NCBI GenBank assembly: GCA_963995505.1
Contig: OZ023187.1
Coordinates: 14,595,176 to 14,659,175 of the forward strand
Length of the DNA stretch: 64,000 nt
Reading direction: 5' to 3'
Source: Hypericum androsaemum
Taxonomy: Eukaryota; Streptophyta; Magnoliopsida; Malpighiales; Hypericaceae
Below the pieces are notes generated by a model, which searched no databases, was not told where the DNA came from, and was given only the letters and a program-made list of their open reading frames with translations. Made by a program: the position numbers and the translations under genes. Below, one piece after another: positions 31,914 through 43,500 of the stretch; position 1 is the first letter of the stretch; every line of letters starts with the position of its first letter.

Positions 31914-32882
31914 TTATTCCCCAAAAGTAATAGGGAGTACTTGCCCCCCGGGTGTGGCACTAATTGATCGTTGGGTTGAAAGGACATTCTGCCTCATCGA
32001 ACTAGCACACCAGGCAAACCAGCCATCTACGTAGCTATAGCCCACCCTTATTGGTATTGTGGTTCCGTCGTTGAAGGCCGCCTCTATGTAGCATATGGCC
32101 AGGATAAATGGACATGCATCGGCCATCATAATCTCCACCTTTCCATCTAACTTCCACCGGATTGGACATTGGTGGATGGAAGATGGGATTACCAGACTGG
32201 AGCAGATCAAGTCTCGCCCTTTCCCGTTAAGGTTGGTCATGACCATGCCAGTCGAGCTGACATTCTCTTTTTCCTCATTGCGATCCCTGAGGAGCAACTG
32301 AAGAAAGGTGTTTGCCACACCCATGCCATCCATGGGTACTCTCTTGATCGGCTCCCTAAGCATGTGAACCGTGATGCAAAGAGATTTTTTGCGTCCGCCT
32401 ATTCTTTGGGTTGGCCTCACAATGGTGATGTCGCCATTGAAGGCTTCCACAATGGGAACGATATATGACATCTCTATCTGTGGCTCAGGCGTATCTTCCT
32501 CATTCATGTCCCCCTTCAGAAGACTGGGTTGGTTGAGTTTCGGCCTAAAGATGGCCGGGAGGGTGAACAACTTGTGGATCGACACCTTGTCTGGGAAGTC
32601 TCCAAACTTAACATAACCAATGTCAAAACCGACCGAGACATCTTTTTCTTTCCAATCGTCCTTGCCCTCACGAAGGTTACTTTCCCTGGAATGGATCTCG
32701 CTTCTCGCTTTAGGTACCCACTCCCGAATTAACTTCTTGTGTCGGTTTTTGGGTGCCTTTGGCCGAACCTCCTTGATGTGCTTGAGATCCTTTCCCTTGA
32801 TTGTCTTAGAGACTTCAACCTTCTTGGCCCGGCCTCGGGTCTGGGTCGATCGGTGTTCAACTCGTGGGGGAGCTAGGAGCAC
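31914..32882 (-). CDS. Protease-like ORF of the large LTR element
   Basis: An open frame of 322 codons without an early ATG, probably part of a longer gag-pro reading. The N-terminal third is basic (KKVEVSKTIKGKDLKHIK). The segment SLCITVHMLREPIKRVPMDG resembles the region leading to the catalytic Asp of plant gypsy retropepsins, where one expects a D-T/S-G or DGG followed by a hydrophobic run. Here it reads DGMGVANTF. A later block, CSSLVIPSSIHQCPI, also resembles plant gypsy polyproteins. The frame ends 0.2 kb before the 3' LTR with no reverse transcriptase. Catalytic competence is doubtful. Confidence 0.5.
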   Translation of the reverse strand: MLLAPPRVEHRSTQTRGRAKKVEVSKTIKGKDLKHIKEVRPKAPKNRHKKLIREWVPKARSEIHSRESNLREGKDDWKEKDVSVGFDIGYVKFGDFPDKVSIHKLFTLPAIFRPKLNQPSLLKGDMNEEDTPEPQIEMSYIVPIVEAFNGDITIVRPTQRIGGRKKSLCITVHMLREPIKRVPMDGMGVANTFLQLLLRDRNEEKENVSSTGMVMTNLNGKGRDLICSSLVIPSSIHQCPIRWKLDGKVEIMMADACPFILAICYIEAAFNDGTTIPIRVGYSYVDGWFAWCASSMRQNVLSTQRSISATPGGQVLPITFGE

Positions 32883-33529
32883 CTTTTATTTTTCCAACTG
32901 GACCCTTTGCTCAGCGAGTTGCCTTTCGAGGTCCTTGATGGCTTGCTTTTGTTTCTGGACCTTCCTCTCAAGACGACGTCTCTGAGTCTTAGTCAGGACG
33001 TCTCGCATTGGTAGATCAAGGGTGATCGTCTTATCTCCAAGTCTGTTGAAAGAGTATCGGTGTGGGTTGGACCCGTCTTGAAGGTCTACCTTGGTACGGG
33101 AATGACGGAGCCCCTACATCTTGTTGACTTTTCTCGAAGGGTAGAACTTCTGAGTTTTTAGTATACCGCTATCGGGTGGTCGTCCTTGCCCCCCGAGTTT
33201 TGCCTCCTAGGTCTTAAGGTTGGCCTTCTCTCGCTTAGGACCATCGGTTCCCCTTTGACGAAATGACTTCCAAGCTTTTGGGACGCCGTTATCGGGTGGC
33301 CTTTCTTGCCCCCCGAGTCTTGCCCTTCGGGTCCTAGGATTGGCCTTCTCTTGCTTGGGGCTTCTTTTTTGGCTTCGGTTGAAGCCAACCATGGCGACAT
33401 GAGCAATACGGTGAGGATCCATTGATGACTGATCCTCTAAGAATTGATGCGGGATGAAATTCTCGGATTGGAAAGATAAGGGTTGCCCTTCAATCCCTTG
33501 TCGTCAGGTAGACCCCAATGTCAGCTGAC

Positions 33530-34122
33530 AGTTGACGTCGTCCTCATCGAGCTCTTCTTTCTGATTAATATCGTCCTCATCGAGCTCTTCTTGTCGATTG
33601 ACGTCGTCCTCATCGAGCTCTCCTTGTCGATTGACATCGTACTCACCGAGATCTCCTTGTCGGTTGATGTCATCCTCATCGAGCTCATCATCCTCATCGA
33701 GCTCTTCTTGTCGGCTGATGTCGTCCTCATCGATCTCGTCATCCTCATCAAGCTCTTATTTTTGGTTGACATCATCGAACTCATCATCCTCATCGAGCTC
33801 TTCTTATCGGTTGACGTCATCGTCATCGAGCTCGTCATCCTCATCGAGCTCTTCTTGTTGGTTGATGTCATTGTCATCGAGCTCGTCATCCTCATCGAGC
33901 TCTTCTTGTTGGTTGACATCGTCGTCATCAAGCTCGTCATCCTTATCGAGCTCTTCATCCTCATCGAGCTCTTCTTGTTGGTTGACGTCGTCATCATCGA
34001 GCTCTTCATCCTCATCGAGCTCTTCTTGTTGGTTGACGTCATCGTCATCGAGCTCGTCATCCTCATCGAGCTCTTCTTGTTGGTTGACGTCATCCTCATC
34101 GAGCTCTTCTTGTCGATTGATG
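33530..34122 (-). repeat. Acidic-repeat coding minisatellite
   Basis: About 590 bp of tandem units containing CTCATCGAGCTCTTCTTG and TTGGTTGACGTC on the plus strand (45-60 bp each). On the minus strand they encode Glu/Asp-rich repeats. Confidence 0.85.
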
Positions 34123-34742
34123 GGATGGCGGTTGTCCTCCTCGTCTAGGTCCATCTGTGCTTGATCCATGACTTGGAGGGTCGAGGTAGGATTGGAAACT
34201 CTTAAGTCGAACAAAGGATTTGTGCAAACATCCCTCCTTTTGAAAGAGTTTTGGTCTACCGAGACCCAAGATGGGTATGACCAGTCTTGGGTCAGGGCCG
34301 ATTGATACCAGCTTGATCCCGCTTGGACATTGTTAGCCCCCGTCCTTGCGGTCTCGTACTGTCCCAAGTAGTTTACTCTATATGTCCCTATATAAGGAGT
34401 TGTTTGGTACGGGGGATACATAGGAATTTTGGGCATTAGATCATAGTTGAACACACCCGACGATGGCGGAGCTGCGGTGAAAGGTATATGACTGGTCCAT
34501 GGTTGCCCACAGGCCGGTTGGACGGGTACAGCTGATCCGGTGGGTACGCTCATCCCTTGGTGTTGATTGATGACCAATCGTGAGGACTCCTTATAGTGCC
34601 CAAAAGGCTCTTCGTAGAGCTTCCGAGTATGGAAAGCGGCATATGTCTCCATCGGGATGACGGGTGTATAGAACTCCATCGGGATGACGTTGATCTCAGC
34701 CGGCTCTTTGGAGGAAGCCGCAGTAGGTGAGTTCCTCCTCAC
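33804..34742 (-). CDS. Gag-like ORF with acidic tandem repeats (large LTR element)
   Basis: An open frame of 312 codons just inside the 5' LTR. The frame has no ATG until codons encoding VIPMEFYTP, so the true start is uncertain. The N-terminal part is rich in P, Y and Q. The C-terminal part is a run of about eight units of the type NQQEELDEDDELDDDDV. The repeats continue in the DNA beyond the stop, so the frame was probably longer. No zinc knuckle is seen. The position next to the primer-binding site supports a gag-type role. Confidence 0.5.
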   Translation of the reverse strand: MRRNSPTAASSKEPAEINVIPMEFYTPVIPMETYAAFHTRKLYEEPFGHYKESSRLVINQHQGMSVPTGSAVPVQPACGQPWTSHIPFTAAPPSSGVFNYDLMPKIPMYPPYQTTPYIGTYRVNYLGQYETARTGANNVQAGSSWYQSALTQDWSYPSWVSVDQNSFKRRDVCTNPLFDLRVSNPTSTLQVMDQAQMDLDEEDNRHPINRQEELDEDDVNQQEELDEDDELDDDDVNQQEELDEDEELDDDDVNQQEELDEDEELDKDDELDDDDVNQQEELDEDDELDDNDINQQEELDEDDELDDDDVNR

Positions 34743-34880
34743 GTTTAGTTGAGAGGCGGAAGGTGTTGGCTCCTTAGAAAGAACCGAAGCAACAAACTTC
34801 TTGATACCCTTGGCTGGGCAAAGGTGTTAGACCGCCTTCTCAGACGCCCTCCTTAGTCCCACCGAGCGTGCCAAAAAATA

Positions 34881-36870
34881 TGTTGCGGGGAAAAGGGAAC
34901 AAGTAACCCGAGACGGATCCGGAGTGGTCGTCCCAAGGTCGGTCTATACTAAGGCTAAAGCTAGAGCTAGGCTACGGGCTACGCTAGGCTAAGGAAAGAT
35001 AAAACGACAAGATAATAAAGTAATTATTGTGTTGTGTTGGTGATTGATTGATGTCCGTTCTCTCGCTCGAGCCCTCCTTATATATAGTGCCTTGACCGAA
35101 CCTCCGCGCCTTCACAATAGGAAATCCTAAACCGCCTCCAAGACTTTCGGCTCCAAGTCTCAATCCCGAGAGATCTGCTTCAAATTATTTGTTCCTAACA
35201 TGACGGGATCCTCTCGGCTCAATACAAGCCGTCTTCCTTAAATGAGCAAATCCCATCCTCGGATAGGAAGCTTTCAAAACGTGACGACCAAGCGACCACG
35301 GCCTAAAGAGGAACTTACCAAGTCTTGCCAAATATTGAGAATCTCGGCTCAAGTTAGGAAACTATAGATCGTTTTGACCTTCTCGAATCTCCCACGCAAA
35401 ATCTTGACTCAAGTCCGTCATCGCCCAAAACAGACATTTCATCAGGCCCAAAGTGAATCTCAAAATGGGCTCAAGCTAACGGCCCCCTCAACCAAAGTGG
35501 ACCTATTCCCGGAATTACCTTCCCGCCTACGAAGGTCAAATGAGTTTCCCGCTCGGGTCCAAGTTGGCTTCTCACCTTCGACTTCTCGCCTTAGGCTCCT
35601 CGCTCATCTTCTCACCTTATGCTTCCGGCCTTAAGTTTCTCGCCCGGCTTCCTGCTTTAGGCTTCTCGCTCGGCCTCTCACCGTAGGCCTCTCACTTGGC
35701 CTCTCGCCACTCGGCCTCTCGCTCAGCCTTTCACCACTCGACCTCTTGCCGTAGGCCTCTCACTCGGCTCTTCGCTCGTACCTCCTGCCGGCCTCTCGCC
35801 TATTTGAGTCGGATGAGTTTCCCGATAGGACTTGGCCATGTGGGCGAGAAGAGCCCTCGCTCGGTCTCGCCTTCGTGGGCGAGAGGAGCCTCTCGCCCGG
35901 ATCACCAACGTGAGCGAGAAGAGCCCTCGCTCGGTCTCGCCTTCGTGGGTGAGAGGAGCCTCTTGCCCGGATTACCAACGTGAGCGAGAAGAGCCCTCGC
36001 TCGGTCTCGCCTATGTGGGCGAGAGGGACCTCTAGCCCGGGCTCCTCGTTCCGACGAGCCCGAGCCAATTCCCGCACATCCAGAGATATATCAACTTCAC
36101 ATACCGAAGTGCCCAACTTGGACATATAGACTTCATGTACCGAAGTGTCTAACCCGGACATAGCGACTTCACGGACTAAAGTGTCCAACCCGGACATATC
36201 GACTTCACGGACTGAGGTGTCCAACCCGGACATATCGACCTCACGAGCCGAAGAGCTTGGCGTTCACTCGGACATCCAACTTCGAGGGCACAACTTGGAC
36301 ATTCCGAATGACTTCGGAGATAGGACATCCACTCGGACTTCAAGGATGGGGCGCCCACTCAGACTTCAAGGATGGGACGCCCACTCGGACTTCACGGATG
36401 GGGCGTCCACCTTCGAACTCAGAGTAAATATCCCCATTTAAACTATATTTTTGACCTCCTTCTGCTCCGAATCAGAAAATATTGTAAACTAAAGAGTTGT
36501 ATATTCACGTCTTTCCATAGAGACTTGAATCGTCTCATTTTGATCTACAGATAGAAAGTTATGAGCATTTTACTGAGGAGCGTTACCCAGGCAGGCGAGA
36601 AGCTGACCGAACTTGGAGCTTTGGTCTTGGAAGTCGTCTATCATCACCGGTTTCGACCAAGTAAGACCATCTTCAGACTCGATGGAGGAAAAACCATCGA
36701 CAACCTCTTTCCAACTCAAAACTGGAAGTGATTGCTTTGAGACAACACCACCCACCGATCACTTTCAGACCACATCGGTCACCGGTCAACCGGTCACCCG
36801 ATTACCTTGCGACCACACCGGGTACCTCAAAATATATTGACAATGTCGAGATTATTTTTATACCTCAACA
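34881..36870 (-). repeat. 5' LTR of the large LTR element (1990 bp)
   Basis: Near-identical to the 3' LTR. The length difference comes from unit-number changes in the internal minisatellites, for example fewer CTCGGCCTC units here and extra ACTTCAAGGATGGG units near 36340-36400. Confidence 0.93.
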
Positions 36871-36875
36871 GTAAA

Positions 36876-37727
36876 AAATAAGAATAAAATAAAACATGGT
36901 TAATCTAGCAATTTTAACACCAAGATGAGGTTTTCCTTATCGAGGTGCTCTTTTCTTACCACGATTTTTCCATAGGATTTTACGGTAGTAAAATTTTATT
37001 GAGAGCTGCAGTCACAACCTTGCAAGAGGGAATTTTACACTAAATAGGCTGTAAATATAATTTATAAATAAATAGAGCTTACTTATCAAAAAAGTAACTG
37101 CGGTTTCTCCTCGTAACGATGTAAGAATCGCCTTATAAGTGTTAATTTTCATGGCTAGACGTTGAAAGTCGTATCTCCAATCAACGTGAGTTCATGATTA
37201 AATTTCCATGAGGTGTAATATTGATGTAAGATAGAGAAAGAGAGATTGTGATGTTAGGATGACTTTTCATACGGATTCTTATGGATGGTGCCATTGATGA
37301 TGGTGATGCCGGTGACATTTAGATCACCGTCTAAATGCAAGTTCTTCCACAGTACCATAATGTATTAATTTATCTATTTATAGGGTGTCGTCCACATGAT
37401 TTTATCGATTTGGACTGCTGTTACAATGAATATTTCGGTTTTTTTATAAATAGTAGATAGCTTTTGTTCCACCAAAATTTAACTCCATATGTACAATGTC
37501 TTTAGACAAAAAATTTCGATTATGGCACGTGAGAATTGAGGAAATTTCTTTTATCTAAATGTTTCCAGGTAAATCATAAAATTCTGATTACAAATCAGTC
37601 TCTTCTCTACCTCGAGTCTTTGACCATGGAGATTGGTTTTGAGGTTGCAATGGTGGTTGAGAATGAGAAAGGGTTGAGATGGTGGTCTTTAGGTGGTGGA
37701 GAGAGAGAGGAGATTTTGAAAAGAGGG
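36876..37727. other. Non-coding stretch
   Basis: No gene or mobile element is supported here. The 72-codon open frame at 37536-37754 has no recognisable domain and runs into the Cassandra LTR. Confidence 0.5.
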
Positions 37728-38115
37728 TGTGATACCCCGATCGGTTCTGTCTGAAACGCTTAAGTGATTTGATTGGTACTATCTATATCAACAAGGTGCA
37801 CCTTCTTTTCTGGCACACATCTTGAGAGAATTCCAAGGTTAAACGCGTTTGGCCGGGAGTAGGATTAGGATGGGTGACCTCCTAGGAAGTTAGGAGGGGT
37901 GTATGTGATACCCCGATCTGTTCTGTCTGAAACGCTTAAGTGATTTGATTAGTACTGTCCATATCAACAAGGTGCAAACGCGTTTGGCCGTGAGTAGGAT
38001 CAGGATGGATGACCTCCTGGGAAGTTTCCGGGATGTGTGTGAGTGAGGACAAAACATGCTGGAAAAGATCCGCGTTGGTCTGTGGAGACAGTCGGTCAAA
38101 TCACGGGGCATTACA
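37728..38115 (+). mobile_element. Cassandra-type solo LTR with doubled 5S rRNA-derived segment
   Basis: The ends TGTGATACCCCG and CGGGGCATTACA are the inverted termini of Cassandra TRIM LTRs. Inside, AAGGTTAAACGCGTTT and TAGGATGGGTGACCTCC match the internal promoter and 3' half of plant 5S rRNA (AGTTAAGCGTGCTTGG, GGATGGGTGACC). A second start, TGTGATACCCCG at 37904, and a second 5S-like stretch with an internal deletion (about 37965-38030) show a partial tandem duplication. No second LTR or primer-binding site is present, so this is a solo LTR and not a 5S rRNA gene. Confidence 0.82.
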
Positions 38116-38875
38116 TAGGGAGAGAAGCTAGGGTTGAAGATGGAGTTGGTGTCTACTGGTTTTGTCGATTATCTAGGTGCTTTTTTCCCGCTCATATAGG
38201 AAATATCGGAATTGATCAATTTATTCTTAGGAAATCTTGGATCGCACCATTTTTACGCACAATTCGGTCAATCTCTAGTTTGGTCAGATCTCCATCAACT
38301 TGGCATCAGATTTGATTGCTCACGAAGTCATAACCGAAATTAATGACCTTTTACAAGAATAACAAGGCTCCTACATTACACCATTCCTATATCAGTTGCA
38401 CGTCATATTATTAATATTTAGGGTTAAAACTCCTGTAGTTTGGTTTATTGTACCATATTTAGTCGTTGAAATTTTCTGTATATCCCTATCGGTTATTTTT
38501 TATTTTCTTGAATAAAATTGTCTGTGTAATTTAATTTCTCCACCGTAACGACAAATCACTTTTAAAACAATGTTAGAATTTCTATATCAAAATTCCAAAA
38601 TTCAGAAGCTAATCTTCTGATTTGGATCTTCTGCTGCTGTATGGAGTGCAGCCGAGGAAGGTGACATCAAATTCAACTGCTTTACTCGAGGGTTTGTTTG
38701 GTCAGACTCTCGAGAGCTTCACCTTCCTCCTCGCTCGAAGCTGAACTCTTTGCCATACAAGGTACGAGGTATGAGGTTGCAACCAAAGTCTCATTAGAAT
38801 TCCTGTCTCGGTGAAATCTCGTGGAAAACCTTGTACCACGACATTCTCCTTCTACGATTATGGCGCCTTGCAATG
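38116..38875. other. Non-coding stretch between Cassandra remnants
   Basis: No gene is supported. The 79-codon minus frame at 38682-38921 reads into the Cassandra end and has no known domain. The phrase ACGCACAATTCGGTCAATCT at 38256 recurs at 39480 and (with one change) at 51271. Confidence 0.5.
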
Positions 38876-38911
38876 TGTAACACCCCGTTATTTGACCGAC
38901 TGTCTCCACGA
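38876..38911 (-). mobile_element. Cassandra LTR end fragment, opposite orientation
   Basis: TGTAACACCCCGTTATTTGA and the following GACTGTCTCCACGAG are the reverse complement of the 3' end of the 37728-38115 LTR (GGAGACAGTCGGTCAAATCA). Only about 36 bp remain. Confidence 0.6.
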
Positions 38912-39164
38912 GATTCAACAACGCTAATCAAGCCACGAGATTCTTATTCTTCTGAGAGACTTGATCACTGAGAATATAGATGTGTCGAAATTCGGTAAGC
39001 GGGCTTCAGCGTCGTTAGTGATATAATTTGGTTCGATCTTAGATTAGTTGGCGAAAGATGTATCCGTGTACCGGCATCGGTCTTAAAAAGCTACGAAGCT
39101 AACTTAGTTAAAGTTGAACCCTTCACTTGGATAAAAAAACTCCAGTACAGTTGACGATGATTGA

Positions 39165-40430
39165 TTAGCTAGTTGAATGATAGGTAATCAGGTGATCGCA
39201 TGATGTAAATGTTAATTTCATTAAAAAATGACCAAGAATGGTAGCCTCCCCAAGTCAATGAACCAATCTTACATTTCTTCATGGGATCCCATGTGAAAAA
39301 TACTACAGATTTCTGGTCTTATTCTTTGCTATAACCGAGTCGAGTGACGTCGAATTCTATTAAGGTTCTTCTTTTCGTTCTCAAAAAATTGAAACTCGAT
39401 TCCAATTGAATTGGACCAACTCACATTAATTTGCACCAATTAGTTGGACCAACTCAGCAAACACTATTCGGTCCATTTGTACGCACAATTCGGTCAATCT
39501 CTAGTGTTCCACGTCAGATTTACAACGGCTATATTAACTGTTATCTTAACTGTATAATAGCTGTAACTAGTTGGCTAATAATGTCTCTTAATCTCCTGTA
39601 CATATATAAGTCACTTGTATCTAATCATTGAATAAAGTAAGTAATACAAATTTAGTTCTAAACACTATTTGTATATTTATTTATTTATTTAATTTATGAT
39701 TCCCTGGCATTTGCTCAAGACCCCAAACTTCACAACTTAATTTAAAAAAATTCCTATTGAACGAATCGTAGGTAATTAGGTGAGTCGCATGATATCTTTT
39801 AATTTCATTAAACAATGACCAAGAACGCTAACCCCCCCGAAGTCACTAGAACCGAAGCTGGCTAATCAAGCCACGATATTCTTATTCTTCTGATCTTAGC
39901 TCCTTGTAAAAGACTATTATTTAACGAATATGTATATGAATCGATAAAAGAGTTTCTCTAGATTAATTAGTAATATCGAGTTTGAAGATGTGCTAAAATT
40001 CAGTAAGCGGGCTCTTGTTCCTTTAGTGATTCGACCGAGTTCAATCTTAGATTAGTCGATCGTTAACGATGATTCATTAGCTAGTATCCATATGATGATA
40101 ATCACGAAGCGAAACAACAATGGCGTCCGGTTGAACGAATGGTAGGTAATGAGGTGATCGCATGATAGATGTAAATTTCATTAAAAATTGACCAAGAATG
40201 GTAACCTCCCAAGGTCAATGAACCAATCCCAAAAAAAAAGTCAACGAACCAATCTGACAGTTCTTCATGGGATTCCATGTGAAAAATACTATAATTTTTA
40301 GGTCTTATTCTTTGGTATAAACGAGTCGAGCATTGTCAAACTCTATTCTCCGAAAATTGAAACTCGAATCCAGTTGGATTGGACCAACTCACATCGACTT
40401 GCATATTAAATTATACAAGCATTGACTATA
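39165..40430 (+). repeat. Three degenerate copies of an upstream module of the NLR locus (copy 1)
   Basis: A module of about 250 bp (GGTAATCAGGTGATCGCATG, AATGACCAAGAATGGTAGCC, CCATGTGAAAAATACTA, TTGGACCAACTCACATTAA) occurs at about 39165-39455, partly at 39755-39850, and again at 40125-40430. The same series recurs upstream of the second NLR at 46335-46530, 51540-51640 and 51915-52150. The proximal module ends about 80 bp before the start codon. Confidence 0.75.
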
Positions 40431-40509
40431 CTTGTATATCTGCGAATCCTGCATCATCTCAGAACTAACAGCTAAGCAACCAGCAAACACTAGAAGGCAT
40501 TGTGCATCA

Positions 40510-43500
40510 ATGGCAGAAGGACTTGCGTTCAACATTGCAGGGTCACTCCTGAAGCAGGCAGGGACCCTTGCTCTTCAGGAAATCGAAAAAATACGAGGCT
40601 TCAAGGGCGAGCTAACCGAGCTTGGCAAGACGGTGACCCGGATCCAGGTTCTGCTTCATACCATTTTGATGGGTGTATGCCTCATACCATTTTGATGTTA
40701 AGATGGTTGCTAAGAAGATTTTGGAGTCTGTAACTGATGAGATGCAACCAGATATCGGGTTGGATACCATGTTAAGACGCCTCGAAGCGAAAATACACGG
40801 CCGGAAGTTCCTGGTTGTGTTGGATGATGTGTGGAACAATGACAAGTGGGGAGACATCTGAAAATTGTTGAAGAAATGTGCAGAAGGAAGCAAGATCCTC
40901 GTCACAACGCGATTTATCGAAGTTGCGAGGATAGCTAGCCGAAGTGTCCATCCTTTAAAAGGTCTGTCATCTGCTGATTCCCTGTCCCTGTTGAAGCAGA
41001 TGGTGTTCCGTGATCAGCCAGTGCAACCTTATATAGTCACCATGGTGGAGCAGATTGTAAAGAAATGTGATGGAGTTCCTCGGGCAATCGAATTAATCAG
41101 CAACCTGCTGCAATTGAATGATCCAGAGACCGAGTGGCCACGCTTTATAAACCAGGATCCTTTGGTCGCTGCCGGCAATGAAAATGTTATCTTAACATAC
41201 CTCAGGTCCAATTATGATCATCTCCCCTTGCATCTGAAGCAGTGTTTTGCCTATTGTAGCTTGTTTCCCAAGGATTTTGTCATCGATGTGAAGTCTCTGA
41301 TTCATATGTGGGTTGCACAAGGATTCATAACCAAGTCTTCTGATGACACTCAGACGTTGGAAGACATTGGTTGAAAATACTTTGTGGATCTGTGACGCAG
41401 GTCATTTTTCGAGGATGTGGAAAAGGATTCACTTGGGATGGTAAAGACCTGCAAGCTGTCGCATCTGATGAACCTTGACTTGGAGCCACCTCAGGGAACT
41501 CCAGATTTCCTTGGTGGCGCAGATCAGTTGCGGACATTTCTGTTGCCTGCTCAAGGTTCAAGCTCAGCCATTAGCAGAACATGGGATGACTCCAGCTGCA
41601 AAGCTCTTGTTTCGTGCTTCAAGCGCCTGCGTGTGTTTGACTTGCACAACACAGGCATCGATAATCTGTCCCCCTGCATAGAGAGACTAAAGCAGGCGAG
41701 GTATCTTGATATGTCTCGGAACGGAATCAGGCTGCTCCCCAGGTCTATTTCCAAGCTGCAGAACTTGCAGGTGCTCAAGCTCTCAGATTGCAGAGAGATC
41801 ATATAGAGTTACCGGAAGATATCGCGAAGCTTGTTGGTATTCAACTATCTACTGTGAAGGGTGTTCAAGTTTGGTTGGCATGCCAATTGGGCTAGGGGAT
41901 CTGACATCCCTTCAAACATTGACCTGGTTTGTATTATCCAAAGATGGTACTAGGCCTACACAGATCGGCGGGCCAAGCGTATTGAAAAAGCTGAAAAACT
42001 TGAGAGGAAGGATGGAAATCAGAAACTTGGGATGGAGGAAAGCCAACACATCAGAATTTAAGGATGCTAATATGGTGGGAAAGGAGTTTCTTCAGTCATT
42101 GACCCTGCGCTGGAACGGAGATGACGAGACCAGGGCTGCAGAAGCTGTCGCTAATTATGACAAGGAGGCACTATCGGGACTCCAGCCTCATCAAAACCTC
42201 AGGGAGTTGCAAGTGTACAGCTACGGAGGAGCGAGTTTTCCAGGTTGGCTTTCATCCATGATAAACCTAGTGAACATCAGAGTGGATGGTTGTCAAAGAT
42301 GCAATAGTCTCCCACCTTTAAGTTCAATCCATTCCTTGAGAGAATTATGTATCATCGACTTAACTGACTTGGAGTACGTAGTCGATGAGAAGGTGGACTC
42401 CGTTGATAGAGGTGAGGATGACACAATGTTCTTTCCATCCCTGAAGACCCTTTTGCTCAAAGGTTGGAGGAAAGGTGACGGTCAACAAGTAGCATTGCCC
42501 CAATTTCCATGTCTCTCTCAGCTGGAAGTGAAGAACTGTCCGGAGCTGACTTTACTTCCACGGCTTTCGACTCATGATGGAAAGCTATCTTTGAAATCTA
42601 CAACCAGCCTGGAGCCAGCAGAGCAATTGCTGAAGATCAAGATGACGCTCAATCAAGGCCTGACGTTACCAAGCTGGCTTGCGATCCCCGGAAATCTTGT
42701 AGAAATTTGGATAACAGACTGCAAAGGGTGCGAGATACTTCCTGCATTTGATCAGATAGCTTTTCTCAAAGATATCTATCTAGGCAACTTACCTGACTCC
42801 AAGTACATCAATCTTGACATTGATGACTCTCAAGGGGGAGCATCGGCGTTCTTTCCGTTCCTGAAGAAACTCTGGATCTGGGATTGTCCGGAACTGAGGG
42901 GATGGCAGAAGAACAATAACGGTGGCAATAGAGCATCCAGATCACCAATAGCTCCTCTGCCACAATTCCCCTGCCTGTCTTTGTTAGACATTCGGCGTTG
43001 TTCCAGATTGTCCATGATACCTAGTTGTGCTCCAACTATAGAAGAGATTTTATTTATATCCAAATCGAGCCTTGTAAAAGTCCCGAGCAGCCTTTCGTCT
43101 TTCGTAAAGCTTCAAGAGTTATGGATCGATGATTTCCCTAGACTGGAGTTCCTTGACCTCGATGTCACGAACTACATCACCGGAAGTGCTCAATCAGCAA
43201 CAATGTTTCCATCCCTGAAGAAACTCTGGCTTCAGAATTGTGAGAAACTAAAGGGTTGGTGGAAGATGACAGATGATGAAGCTCGAACGATGAAAAGAGA
43301 AGACTTCCCGCTATTTCCTTGCTTGTCATTCTTGGAAGTAAGGAATTGCCCCGAGCTATCTTGGATGCCAGCATTTCCAAGTCTACAAGAAAGGTTCTAT
43401 TTTGCCAGTTCTGGAGTGCACTCATTTCCAAAGAGGCTTTCCTTCACAAACCTTCAAGAGATGTGGATTGATAATATCCCCGAGTTGGAGTTTCTCGACC

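Larger units (their letters stand above)
29687..36870 (-). mobile_element. Non-autonomous gypsy-like LTR retrotransposon with 2-kb LTRs
   Basis: LTRs at 29687-31702 and 34881-36870 both run TGTTG...CAACA, and the target duplication GTAAA is at 29682-29686 and 36871-36875. On the minus strand the 5' LTR is followed by TGGCACGCTCGGTGGGAC, the expected primer-binding position, though I cannot name the tRNA. A purine tract, GCGGGGGGCAT, precedes the 3' LTR. The interior is only 3.2 kb and contains a gag-like ORF with acidic repeats and a protease-like ORF. No reverse transcriptase, RNase H or integrase motif was found. It is a LARD-like derivative dependent on another element. Confidence 0.93.

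Noticed and set aside
33483..34164. Plus-strand open frames of Leu/Ile/Val or Ser repeats (221 and 188 codons)
   Set aside because: Shadows of the acidic-repeat minisatellite, whose meaningful frame is on the minus strand in the orientation of the LTR element.
37536..37754. 72-codon plus-strand ORF as a gene
   Set aside because: It runs into the Cassandra LTR and has no recognisable motif.
37780..38030. 5S rRNA gene
   Set aside because: Only the internal-promoter half resembles 5S rRNA. The ends are those of a Cassandra LTR and the second copy is deleted in the 5' half.
38682..38921. 79-codon minus ORF starting in a Cassandra end
   Set aside because: The first residues come from the LTR fragment and the remainder matches nothing I recognise.
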